From positions 930,001-994,000 of the forward strand of contig CM074136.1 of NCBI GenBank assembly GCA_037178625.1: a stretch of 64,000 bases of DNA, written 5' to 3'. The first letter of the stretch is position 1, and the number at the start of each line of letters is the position of its first letter. Made by a program: the position numbers and the translations under genes. The stretch comes from Skeletonema tropicum. Its lineage: Eukaryota; Bacillariophyta; Thalassiosirophyceae; Thalassiosirales; Thalassiosiraceae. Positions 32,365-42,343 of this stretch are shown piece by piece. A model generated the notes under the pieces. The model had not been told where the DNA came from and did no database searches. It was given only the letters and a program-made list of their open reading frames with translations.

Positions 32365-32578
32365 TAGGCGTATCGGGATAGTGGGCGCTTTTCATACCCT
32401 CTTGTGGGCGTTGCCCACGTTGGGCCCACAACTACAGAAAATCAGGTGAAAATGAACTAAAATGCGTGCAAAATCCCCGAATATCGACACAAAATCATCC
32501 AAAATCTCCCGTCAAGCCTCCTGTCAAACCAGTCCCTCTTGTGGGCACGCCCACGCGTCCACTATCCCGATACGCCTA
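32365..32578. mobile_element. 214-bp MITE with 24-bp TIRs and an 8-bp target duplication
   Basis: Left end TAGGCGTATCGGGATAGTGG; the right end is its reverse complement with one mismatch in 24 bp. The element is flanked on both sides by CTCTTCGG (32357-32364 and 32579-32586). The paralogous empty site in copy A (about 22676-22686) has a single CTCTTCGG, which proves insertion. An 8-bp duplication and TIRs starting TAGG fit the hAT superfamily. The interior contains GGGCGTTGCCCACG and GGGCACGCCCACGCG subterminal inverted repeats and no coding capacity. Confidence 0.92.
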
Positions 32579-32634
32579 CTCTTCGGTGGAGAGGATGCGG
32601 CATGACATTCCACATCAAGGAAGCACGGCTAACC

Positions 32635-34755
32635 TAACCGTCGTTCCGTCAAAATGGTCTCCAAAATGGTCTCAAAAAACACCACTTTTGAGCACCTAGT
32701 TTAGAGGGTTCCAGCGGTGTTAGAGCTGGTGCCGGCACATTTAATTTTGGCTAATACCATCGCCTAAAACGTTTGGGTTCATATCTGGTCACTACAGTGC
32801 TGTAAATGCCTTTACTATGGCGTCGTATGGCCATGATCGACATGGTCTGTGATCATCAAAATTGGCTACATTTTTTGAGACCATTTTTGAGACCATTACT
32901 GAATTCCTATGTGAATACTCTACAGAGGCCCCTTCACTCTGGCCTTTTTTCCCTCCTCGCCTCCAATTCTGAGCAAAACAGGATGCTCTCCACGATGACC
33001 TCTGCTCCTACACCCCCAACGCCACACACGAAACGAATACACCTATAATCTGCGATTAATATCCCAAAGTTAATACTATTGGCGAGGTGTGCCTATCGGG
33101 GATTGCTTGACATCATCGTCTGTGAAGAGAAATAATACTCACCATTAGGTGCATAAAATCATCATATTAACTCACTTCACCTCTACTTTGGCCATGTTAG
33201 GCATGATGCACTGGAGGAGACACTTGTAGGTCACTCAATATATATACATGTCATATTTGGGGAATCTTGAGCTACTTGAAATTATTAATTCCTCTTTATT
33301 TTATAGATTATATGCCCTGTTGTTTGTTGTTATGAAATGACTTCGTTGACATAGTGTTTGGGGAGTTCTATGACATGATCTAGCGGGAATATCACACCAT
33401 TTGGCACTTATTATATGGTTGGGACGAGGGGTGACGTTTGGTGACTCCATTGCATCGATTGTTGCCCCACACACAGCGGCCAAGTTGGTGATCGGCATGC
33501 TCTCCATTCTTCATACACATGCCGCTGGCCGCTGCGCAGCGAGTACGTGATGTCCTCAACTCTCTGGGCAATTCAGCGGCTAACAAGTCACCAGTACTTC
33601 GGCATACGCATAGTATCAGTTACTATTGCTTGGTGGCATCAAATTTGCGTCGGTGTAAATATTTAAGGTCGGTTCTGGTGATGTCGAATGTGCCGAATTT
33701 ACATGTATAGTGTTCACGTCGTTATACAGCCGTAGTTGTTGAGATTCAGGCCCCACCGACCTCAAAAATGGATTCAGCACAAAATTTTGAGGTGAACACG
33801 GTGTTGGAGTTGTTGTTATTGTTCATTTCATGGCTGATATTGCCATGTGATGCATCATGGTGGGGATGCTTTTTGTGAGATGTGTGATTTTTGATTCAAT
33901 TTGCCGCCCGACGACACCGATGCAACTGATTAGACACCCCTATTATCTCGGTGAGTGGATGGAATGTGGTCAACCCAAGTTGCAGATGCACTCTATTAAC
34001 TGAATGGAATAATACTGGTCTTTGAACGGAGGGTATCGGCGGAGTATTGGCGTAGGAATGACTGAACATCGTCGAGTGCATTTTTGAGACCATTTGGTCT
34101 CAAAAAATTTGGAGACGAAGTGCGCGAACCGGCCAAAATCGATTTTGAGACCAAACTACCGCGCAAAAAAATTGCTCCCTGCAAAAAATTGTTCCAGCGC
34201 GCTCTCACGCACAAAAGTAGCTTACAACCATGTCAGCACACCCCCTCCACCATGGCCAATAATACACATTCGACAAAAAAGGCGATTGGGAATGCCAAAC
34301 TAAACACTATCCGAATATAATTATTCCTTGGATGACCTATTTATATCTATTCCTCATTGAGTTATCTTCAATTGTTCCTGGGTGATTTTCAACATTTTTA
34401 CTAGTTAAAATCACTAGGTAAAATCGCCTAAACAACCCATCTGACCCATGCTAATTTACCACTTCAGGACGAATACAGCAGTTACAATGTTGACCAGTGG
34501 CTCTATCGACAGCCAATAATGTGTGCTATCACATAACACCTGGTTATTCTAGTGCACAAGTATACCAAGAAACTTACTAGGCTACGGAGTGGATATGTCG
34601 ACATGGTTGCTAGGAATTTTGTGCGAGTTCGAGTTGGAACTCGTGACTAAAGTGCTTGCTAATCACTTTTTTTACTAGCGAACTCGGGACCTAAATGCTC
34701 CTGGAGCAATTTTTTTGCGCGGTAGCAAATGGTCTCAAAAATGGAACGACGGCTA
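32635..34755. mobile_element. 2.1-kb composite of inverted-repeat elements
   Basis: TAACCGTCGTTCC at 32635-32647 and GGAACGACGGCTA at 34743-34755 form matching ends (12 of 13). Inside lie at least two further inverted-repeat pairs. One is 32653-32679 with 32871-32897 (27 bp, one mismatch, AATGGTCTC...AAAAAA). The other is 34143-34178 with 34703-34740 (TTTTGAGACC ... CTACCGCGCAAAAAAATTGC). A palindrome TTTTTGAGACCA/TGGTCTCAAAAA sits at 34082-34107. All share the GGTCTCAAAAA word, so they are probably nested relatives of one family. No transposase ORF. Confidence 0.6.
32898..34081. other. No gene seen
   Basis: AT-rich DNA inside the composite element with only short unrecognised frames. Confidence 0.4.
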
Positions 34756-35616
34756 ATGGCCAGTTATCCTCCCGACCCCTGCAAATATCCTCAAAAATAT
34801 CCTCACTTTTCTACTTCTAGTTCCCATATAATTTCTACGGTTGACGTCACCACATTTCGGATACACATCGGACGAAGTACGCATGAAGAAGCTGAAATCG
34901 ACAGAAAGATACACGCACAACTACTTCACCACACACATACATAACACCAATGCAATGTAAGATGTAAGATGAATAAGATGGTGGGTGATACTATAGGTAT
35001 TGAGGAATGGTGACGCAAATGGACAAGAGGGAACTTACAAGGAGGATATTTATGAGTATGGTGGAACACATCAAAAAGGTGTTGACGGGAGTGGACATCG
35101 AGAACTGTGAATGGTGAAGGATTGATGCACGAGACTTATAACTCTTTCAGGCTTCTCGTGCTGCGGCAGTGCGTGTTTTCTTACAGTCCGCATTCATTCA
35201 TAGTGTAGTTGGCGAGACCCTCAAAGATAAGATATGTTGCAGCTTTGAGCATTATTTCGTTGCAATAATGGCATGATGTGTCAATGCAGGTCTAAAGGAG
35301 TGAGTAGATGCAATAATATGAGTAAACAATAGTGTTATTCACTTGGAAACACTCCAGCTATCAAGGTAAGTAGGCTTGTTCGAACAAGAGGATATTTTTT
35401 AGCGAATATTGGCGAAAAAATATCCTAGAGGCTACCCAAAAATGCCGAAATATCCTGAGGATTCCTGGCCATAACGCTAAGCACGGCACGGAGAGGAGCA
35501 TGAGCGGGAAGGTGAGCCAACAAAAAGTTTTCCGATCCGTACGGTATGATTATTTATTATTTCTCCGTATAGTATCTTTTCCCTTTATGTAGGTTTCGTA
35601 TCTTTTTTGGATCTTG
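34756..35616. other. Intergenic; repeat debris at 35480-35510
   Basis: No gene recognised. Contains a single GCACGGCACGGAGAGGAGC copy of the unit found in tandem at 22718-22825. Confidence 0.4.
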
Positions 35617-35639
35617 AGGGCGGGATGGAAGCAAGCTGG

Positions 35640-35890
35640 CCTTTTCCGGTTGTTGTGGGCATTGCCCACGTAGGGACAACGACGGGCCAACTCTACATAT
35701 GGCTCCTATTCCTATCGGGTATAAATGAGCTTAAGATACCCAACATTTAGCCTTTTTACCTTTTATGTACCAGAAATACCCAAAATTCTATCTTTTATCT
35801 TTTGACCCTACCTCTCCTCAAACATGTAACTTGTGGGCACGCCCGCGAGCGCGCGCCAACTACATATCCCGGTTTGCCAAGTCCCGGTTT
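35640..35890. mobile_element. Degenerate GTGGGC MITE copy
   Basis: TTGTGGGCATTGCCCACG near the left and CTTGTGGGCACGCCCGCG near the right repeat the subterminal structure of the 32365-32578 element, with a decayed interior rich in ATACCC. It ends directly before the HPP gene and may supply part of its 5' region. Ends cannot be set precisely. Confidence 0.5.
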
Positions 35891-35925
35891 GGAAAAAGAA
35901 CTAAGAGTGAAGGTAGGTGTCAATC

Positions 35926-37922
35926 ATGAGGAGTGCTCCATCATCCCATTTACTTCCCTTATTATTTGCATTCTGCATTCTAGAGGCAGCTCAAACCAGC
36001 TATTACATAAATTACATGTCAACAATGTCTGGAAATTCTCCTGAGCATGTGGTCATTGAAATGACCGATATTATCGGCAGCGATCACACCAACACAAGCT
36101 CGTTAGCAAGTAGTGATCACAATATCGGGCCTACGCCAACTCAAAATAAACCACCTTTTGTCGCCTTTACAAATAGCGCAGCAAAATCTAGAGAAGAACG
36201 TGATGTAGAGTTTGACGAAGATATGCTCCGCCGTGCAATTGCTGATACCGGTAAATGGGCCTATGGTACGATATCGGTGGAGGCGTGGGTGTTGGATGAG
36301 GAGACTGGAAAGTTGGTTAGGCCTCATCGTGCGGTGAGTTGTTTGCAACTGTATTATTCACTGAAGTAACTTTTTAACGCACATCATGGGGATTCTCACA
36401 TGGATCTCTGTCCCATCATGTGCAAAATATTATATAGTTTTGGTTTGACCCAGTAGTTGTAAACGCACCTCATCCTGGTATTGATTATGCATCATTATTA
36501 AGATTGGTCGATGAGAGCAGAGCAGATTTCTGTGCCCCTGATGATCTCGCCCCAGGGGTAGGACTAGCGGGAGCACTTTTTATGGAATTATCCAAGCTGA
36601 GTGTGCTAGATTCAGTATTGCCCCATCATTCTAAGAAACCGAACCATGTTGTATGGCGAGCGCTTAAGCCAATCATAGATGATCCTGATCAACCATATAA
36701 TTTGAGATTGCAATTGGCAGAACAGGCTGGGATAGGTCTTGCAGCGGGAGTGAGGTTTCAATTTCGAGGTACACAGGGGTTGGTTGTATACATGGCTCGT
36801 GGTGAGTGTTTGCAACTTTTTGTGTGACATATAAATTATTACAGAGTCCCTCATTGGTCACGCTAATATCTGCCCAAAAACTGTATTCAAATTACGAAAG
36901 GAACAACTGATATCGATAAGCTCATGTCAGAAACGAACGAAGAATATCTACTGAGTGCTACTGATGTTATTGGGAGCATTGTATGCCTTCGTAATTCAAG
37001 GCGTAATTGCCTAGCTGAAAGGTAAGTTTTATTCCAATCCCATGAATCACACCGCACATGATGTAGTCTTTTCTCTAACAACTTTTTGTCCAGACGTGAA
37101 GCAAGAGAAGAGACTAGGCGCAGATTGAGAAATAAAATGCTAGCCGTTATCGGTATAGGTGGTCCAATCCTACGTGACATGTTAAGAAAAGAATACGAAC
37201 AGGGTAGAGTACCTGTATTAGAATTCGAGGATAAACATTCATTAGTGGCCGATCAAGCCAGCTTATCTGCATCGATGGACTCCCGTAGATCAATTTATTC
37301 CTTTGCATCAATTAAGAAGAAGAAGGTATCAATGAAAAAGAGAATGATAATGGTTGCTAGAAAATGGAAGGGAGCAAACAACGATCCTCCTCCACCCTTT
37401 AATAATGTCGAGACTCTCTGGACATTTGTTGGTTGTTTCTTGACAATACTTATGCTACTATATTTCTCTGATTTCGTCAAAGAGCAAAACCCTGATTACA
37501 GCCTTGTATTGGGTCCATTTGGAGCGTTGGTGACATTGCAGTACAGTTTGACATCGGCACCCGCCAGTCAGCCTAGGAATATGATAGTTGGTCAGGCTAT
37601 CTCGATAGCCATAGCACTGGGCATGACCTACACGACGCTAGAAGTGAACATTCGAAGATCCCTCGGAACGGCTCTATGTGTAAGTTTAATGGCTCGGCTT
37701 GGAGTCACTCATCCTCCCGCAGGTGCTGCAGCTCTCATTTTTACCGGCGGGAATTATACTTGGGGGCATATGGGGATCATGATGGTTGGTAACGTCCTTG
37801 CAATTTTTTCGGCAGTAGGTATCAACAATTTTAATGTCAAGCGTCAGTACCCTACAAGTTGGGGATTCAGTTATTTGATCAAGCATTTTTGCCGTGGCCC
37901 TGGCAAGGAAAAGGGGGAGTGA
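35926..37922 (+). CDS. HPP-family membrane protein with a GAF-like N-terminal region, four exons
   Basis: Predicted exons 35926-36333, 36438-36801, 36901-37021 and 37094-37922 (573 residues); all introns are GT-AG and keep frame. The start could instead be ATG 36019; the region between encodes a hydrophobic, signal-like N-terminus. Exons 1-3 encode a soluble region with ADTGKWAYGTISVEAWVLDE ... FWFDPVVVN ... EQAGIGLAAGVRFQF ... VVYMARG ... TNEEYLLSATDVIGS, resembling a GAF-type sensor domain. Exon 4 carries the HPP integral-membrane domain: four hydrophobic helices with LGPFGAL and the signature THPPAGAAAL. Some HPP proteins transport nitrite into chloroplasts, so a ligand-sensing anion transporter is a reasonable inference. 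The acceptor of exon 3 (GAAAG) was chosen because earlier AGs give stops. Confidence 0.8.
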
Positions 37923-38442
37923 GAGTGAGAGACATGTCGTTTGTGTTTGTGAGCTTCTGAATTTAGATGTAAATGTAATAGATGTGTATGTCATTGGATT
38001 AGTAGTTTGCAATTCTCTCTTTCATCTTTAGCCAGTCTAAGGTGACGAATATTTATCCCTCTCTACAGCACTAACTTATGCTTATGTAAAATATGTAAAC
38101 ACGTCGTCTTGAGTTGGATCCTATCCTGCAATCTTTTCTCCCCGAAGTACGTATATACCTGAAGACGTCGCAGTATCGCGAAGGTTCTGGCTTGTTTTTG
38201 CACTAATTCACACGTTGACAGGTTTTTTGTCTTCAACTCAGCTGCTTTCTTGAAAAACAGCGAACAGCGAACCCGAATGAACGGAGGATGAAGATGATGA
38301 GGAGGGGGAGGTGTTTTGTGGTATCAGAAACAATCTCTCACAATCTAATCAGGTAGGAGTAATACCTACCTAACACCTGTTACTTCTTTATCGGGCAACC
38401 TCATCTGCAGCATCCTATAATCACCCTCATCAATCCTTCAAA
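37923..38442. other. Intergenic
   Basis: 3' end of the HPP gene and promoter of the E2 gene. No specific element recognised. Confidence 0.5.
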
Positions 38443-39425
38443 ATGTCCGCAGGCGGCCGAGTCAAAAAAGAAATCGCCATAATCTGCAAAACCGATCCAA
38501 CGTCCGGAGTCATCGCCACCGTAGCCCCCGACGACCTCTCCGTCCCCGGTAAACCCGGCTGGAGACATTTAATCGGAACTATTACCGGTCCGTCCGGGAC
38601 ACCGTATGAAAATGGGGTGTTTGATGTGGATATTTTGATTGATGGGGAGTATCCCTTTGCTCCGCCTAAAATGAAGTTTATTACGAAAATTTGGCACCCG
38701 AATGTTAGCTCGGCGACTGGGGCGATTTGTTTGGTGAGTTGTTTAAATTTGTATCGAGTGGATATCGCAATAATATAATATCATGTTCAGAGGGAATATT
38801 TTGCACATAATTATTCATGATGCTCACTTTTGACAATGACTGACTCTGGCTTTCTGTTAATTTGTTACCGACCATACATCTTGTGAAATATATAACACAT
38901 CTATCAAAATTCATGGTTGGACACAAACAAACAAACAAACACAAATCAAAACATGCAACAATTAAAGGACATTCTAAAAGATCAGTGGACTCCAGCATTA
39001 ACAATTAAAACCGCCATGCTGTCTCTCCAGGCGCTTCTTTGCTCCCCGGAACCAAATGACCCGCAAGGTATGTATCTTTATTACAATGAATTTGATACTT
39101 CGACTGACAATCAACAGAATAATATCCATATCGTCATCTCAACAACGCTTTCATTGTCAAATCGCACGCACGTGGGCATTATCATTTGCATAATATACAT
39201 ACAGACGCACAAGTAGCCAAAATGTATCTAGACAACAAACCAGAATTCGATCGGACTGCCAAATTTTGGGTAGAACAATACGCCTCCCCCAAATCGGATA
39301 CCTCCAAGGAAGATGCGGTGGGGAGGGTGTGTGAAATGGGATTTGATAAGGAGAGTGCACGGAAGGCTTTGGAGAAGCATAAGTGGGATGAGCAGGCGGC
39401 GGTGAATGATTTGCTTGGGATGTAA
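38443..39425 (+). CDS. Ubiquitin-conjugating enzyme E2 with C-terminal UBA (UBE2K/Ubc1 type), three exons
   Basis: Exons 38443-38733, 38968-39067 and 39205-39425 join into 203 residues with GT-AG introns of 234 and 137 nt. The UBC fold is complete: [20 protein letters not shown] with the HPN motif, then GAICLDIL with the catalytic cysteine at about residue 96, and SLQALL. After the fold, residues about 160-203 form a UBA domain ([20 protein letters not shown] ... AVNDLLGM). This architecture is that of UBE2K/Ubc1, which extends Lys48-linked ubiquitin chains. The first exon ends exactly at the active-site segment. Active residues are all present. Confidence 0.93.
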
Positions 39426-39735
39426 ATAAATAGGGACGAAAGAACGTGTTTACTATGCGACAAACAGAAAAATAATTTGATGGTCAATAATTCAATGCAC
39501 AGTGATTACTCCCCATGCAACAATGACATTGTATTTCTCTCTTGAGTTATCAGTTTAGGAGAGATCAGGTGTCATGGTGGAGAGAGATATATATGGAGAA
39601 GATCCTAATAATATCAATTGTAATAACATACAATTACACAAAGACTTATTATATTATAATTTGCTGCGAGAAGAGCACTAAGTACTAAGCATGGGATAGT
39701 GCACCTGACAAATCAACCGACGACTAATTGACTGC
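39426..39735. other. Intergenic between convergent genes
   Basis: 310 bp holding the 3' ends of the E2 and coiled-coil genes. AT-rich with no distinct feature. Confidence 0.5.
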
Positions 39736-41541
39736 TCAGAAGTAGTGTCTGGGAGAAGCTAGAGAGCGAGGTGTCCTAGACGAAGGGGACGCTCTAGAGA
39801 ACGGTGTCCTTGGAGAACGCAATCCTGTGGAAAATTCACCGTGCCTATCTTCGTCATCAAATGAATCAAATCGAGAACGATTTCCTTGAGAGAATCGCGG
39901 TGTTCTTCCTGATGCTGCCCTCGGCGATGCAAAGTATGCCGGCTCCACGTGAAGATAGGGTGACCTGGGTACTGCGTCAATTGTGCTGCCCCTAGGAGTG
40001 ATACCACCTGCCCTTGGAGTACTTGCACGGGCAATATCAAGCTCTCTGCGTAGAATGTCAATTTCTAGCTTCATTTCACCCTTTCGACTACTCTCCCTAC
40101 GCGAACTATCACGTCGATCCTCGTAACTTTCTACAGAGTAGTCATCACTGTCATCATCAGAAGAATCATCGGCCAAGCTCCGAGCCCTCTCTTTCTTCAA
40201 CTTCTTCAGCTCACTCTCAACTTTCTTCTTCTTCTTCAGCTCACTCTCAACTTTAGCATTGACCATGGCTTCAATATCCTTCTCCCCAAGCTGTTTGCCG
40301 CCACCTCTGTTCTTATTCTCAATATTGTCATTCTCGCTTTGTCTCAAGTACGACACCACCTTCTTCTTCACTAAATCTTCCTTGCGATTCTCATGAGCAA
40401 GCTTCACACCGGCTAGTTCACTCTCCAGCTCTTCAATCTCCTTCTGATACTGACGCTCTATCTCCTCTTTACTTTCAAGCAAGGAAGTTTTCTTGTTTTG
40501 CAACGCCTGAGTAGCCTCCAAGATCTCCTTCTTTTGATTCTCAAGTGCCTTCATTGCCGCCTCTTGCTCATTTCTTAGATTGTCAATGTGCTTCACAAAC
40601 TTTTTGTGTTCTTCCATCTCCTCTTGCAGAGCCTTCTTCTCTCTACTTGCCACCTCAGTCATCTGCTCCACCTTCGCCTCAAGCTCTTTGTTCTCATCCT
40701 TTCGCTTTTGAAGCTTCGTCTTTTCGATAAGAATCTTCTCCAAAGCATCCTTTTGTTGCTCGACAATTTTCACCTCCCTATCAAGATTCTTCTCAAGTTC
40801 TTTGCGTGTCTTCTTGAGTGCCTCAATGTTTTTGACTACTTCCTTCTTTTCGACGGAAGCTCCATCAATCTTGGCCTTGAGTTCAGTGGTAGTTTTTTGC
40901 ATCACCTCCAACTGTTTCCTCAGATTCTCTTGTGCATGCAACTCGACACCTACTTCCGATTCAAGTTGCTTTGTAAGCTCACTCTTCCTCATGGCCATTG
41001 ATCCCATTTGTTGACTGAGCTCCTGCTCTACAGTGGTTATCTCACCCTTCAAACGTTCCAGTTGGTTCCTCATTTCGACTTCTCGTGTAGCCTTACTCTT
41101 TTGTACCTTAAACATGGCATTTTTGATAGATTCAATGACTGTCGGAGCTCCTGGCAATATACCCGGGTTGTTTTGGAGAGTGATATTGAACGCCTCTTCA
41201 AATTTCTTGAATAGAGCAGTCTCCATTGTGTTCAGATCCATTGTATCATATGTATCATTTGATAGACTCGATGCGTTGCTCAGAAGTGAAGGTATTTCTC
41301 CCCAGCCATTCTCACCTTCAGTTTCCAGATACTCCGGCCCAACTGGCTTTCGTGGTTTTGTTTGGGGCGGCTTCACGTTTGATGCGCCGCTGCCGCTGCC
41401 GCTGCCGCCGGCGATGTAGGGTCGACGGTAATGCTTCTGACGTTGCTGCCTTGCCAATTTCGCACGTGTGATGGAGGCTACATCTCTACCGATGCTCCCG
41501 CTATCCCTCGCGCTGATCGCGGCATCTCGTTGGTCGGCCAT
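39736..41541 (-). CDS. Coiled-coil protein with a conserved KFEEAFN module (paralogue 1)
   Basis: A 601-residue single-exon protein. Residues 1-105 are basic and low complexity. Residues about 106-180 contain METALFKKFEEAFNITLQNN ... ILPGAP ... SIK ... MFKVQ, almost matching the divergent neighbour at 42344. A continuous coiled coil runs from about 150 to 440, rich in Lys and Glu heptads, followed by an acidic Ser/Asp patch (DDSSDDDSDD) and an SP/TP-rich tail (SPRTPF, SRTPRS) that could be phosphorylated. The module is not one I recognise. A cytoskeletal or structural role is a guess from the coiled coil only. Confidence 0.85.
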   Translation of the reverse strand: MADQRDAAISARDSGSIGRDVASITRAKLARQQRQKHYRRPYIAGGSGSGSGASNVKPPQTKPRKPVGPEYLETEGENGWGEIPSLLSNASSLSNDTYDTMDLNTMETALFKKFEEAFNITLQNNPGILPGAPTVIESIKNAMFKVQKSKATREVEMRNQLERLKGEITTVEQELSQQMGSMAMRKSELTKQLESEVGVELHAQENLRKQLEVMQKTTTELKAKIDGASVEKKEVVKNIEALKKTRKELEKNLDREVKIVEQQKDALEKILIEKTKLQKRKDENKELEAKVEQMTEVASREKKALQEEMEEHKKFVKHIDNLRNEQEAAMKALENQKKEILEATQALQNKKTSLLESKEEIERQYQKEIEELESELAGVKLAHENRKEDLVKKKVVSYLRQSENDNIENKNRGGGKQLGEKDIEAMVNAKVESELKKKKKVESELKKLKKERARSLADDSSDDDSDDYSVESYEDRRDSSRRESSRKGEMKLEIDILRRELDIARASTPRAGGITPRGSTIDAVPRSPYLHVEPAYFASPRAASGRTPRFSQGNRSRFDSFDDEDRHGEFSTGLRSPRTPFSRASPSSRTPRSLASPRHYF

Positions 41542-42343
41542 TGTCGTCTCTCTTGACCGCTGTTGTTTTTTGCTGTACTACTTCTTGTTGCTATAGCTGC
41601 CAAGTGCCACAAGAGTGTTCCGTCGTCGACCAATTTCCAATTTAGGCGACGGCTGCATCAGTGAAAATCTCATGGAGGAATTTGAATGTGCTTCCTTCAT
41701 ATTTTCTTCCAAAATCGCCCAAAAGTGATACACATGGCAGGTTTTCGAAGACGGCTTCTTTTATTTGAGATTGGCGATTTTCTCTACTTGCCACCACCTC
41801 TCGAGACATGAGAAGGGGCTGGCCTATACGATTTGGGGGGGATTGACCCCCTCTTTTCCCAAGCAAAGGGGCAGAGGAGGAAGCTAGTTAGCTAAACTCC
41901 AGTGATTTTGGTCTAAAGGTAGCTGATATTGGGCTAAAAAGGGACTTTTCACCCCCAATTTAGACGATTTTGCCACTTCTGGGAACCCCATTTTCAGGGG
42001 GCTCCCCCGGCTCCCCCTTACATCCGAAAGCCTACGAGACAGAGCAAAGATCAACCTAACCGCAAGAACAGCCTCAATATCACTAGAGAAGTATACTATC
42101 TCGTTCAACAACATAGAGACGTCTCTGGTAATACTTGCCTATGCAATTCATCATCGATAGAGAGGATCGCCGTCAAATTCATCGAGCAGAGTAAAAATTT
42201 GCTCGCCTATTTCGATTTCAAAATTTGCTTGCCAAATTAGAAGCGCAGCAAGCTGATAGTATTGAGTGCGGGAAGAATCGAAGTTGAAAGTCCATATACA
42301 CAACTTGTGTCTGCAGCTCTTCCTTCTCTTTTGATTATTCACC
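41542..42343. promoter_or_regulatory. Shared upstream region of two divergent paralogues
   Basis: About 800 bp separate the ATGs of the head-to-head coiled-coil genes, so both promoters must lie here. G-run/C-run hairpins are present (GGGGGGATTGACCCCC at about 41836-41851; AGGGGGCTCCCCCGG at about 41996). No TATA element stands out. Confidence 0.5.

Larger units (their letters stand above)
31021..32619 (+). repeat. Segmental duplication, copy B
   Basis: Direct copy of 21421-22717. It contains a stretch (GATGATGCATTCGAGTCGAAC and following ~60 bp) missing from copy A but echoed near 18735, so the gap in A is probably a deletion. It also contains the MITE at 32365-32578. Confidence 0.85.

Noticed and set aside
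34620..34650. A tRNA T-arm at GCGAGTTCGAGTTGGAACTCG
   Set aside because: It contains a GTTCGA word, but no acceptor, D or anticodon arms can be built around it.
36802..36844. A 43-nt intron ending at ATTACAG in the HPP gene
   Set aside because: Using that acceptor brings an early stop; the later acceptor at 36900 keeps the frame and the GAF-like sequence.
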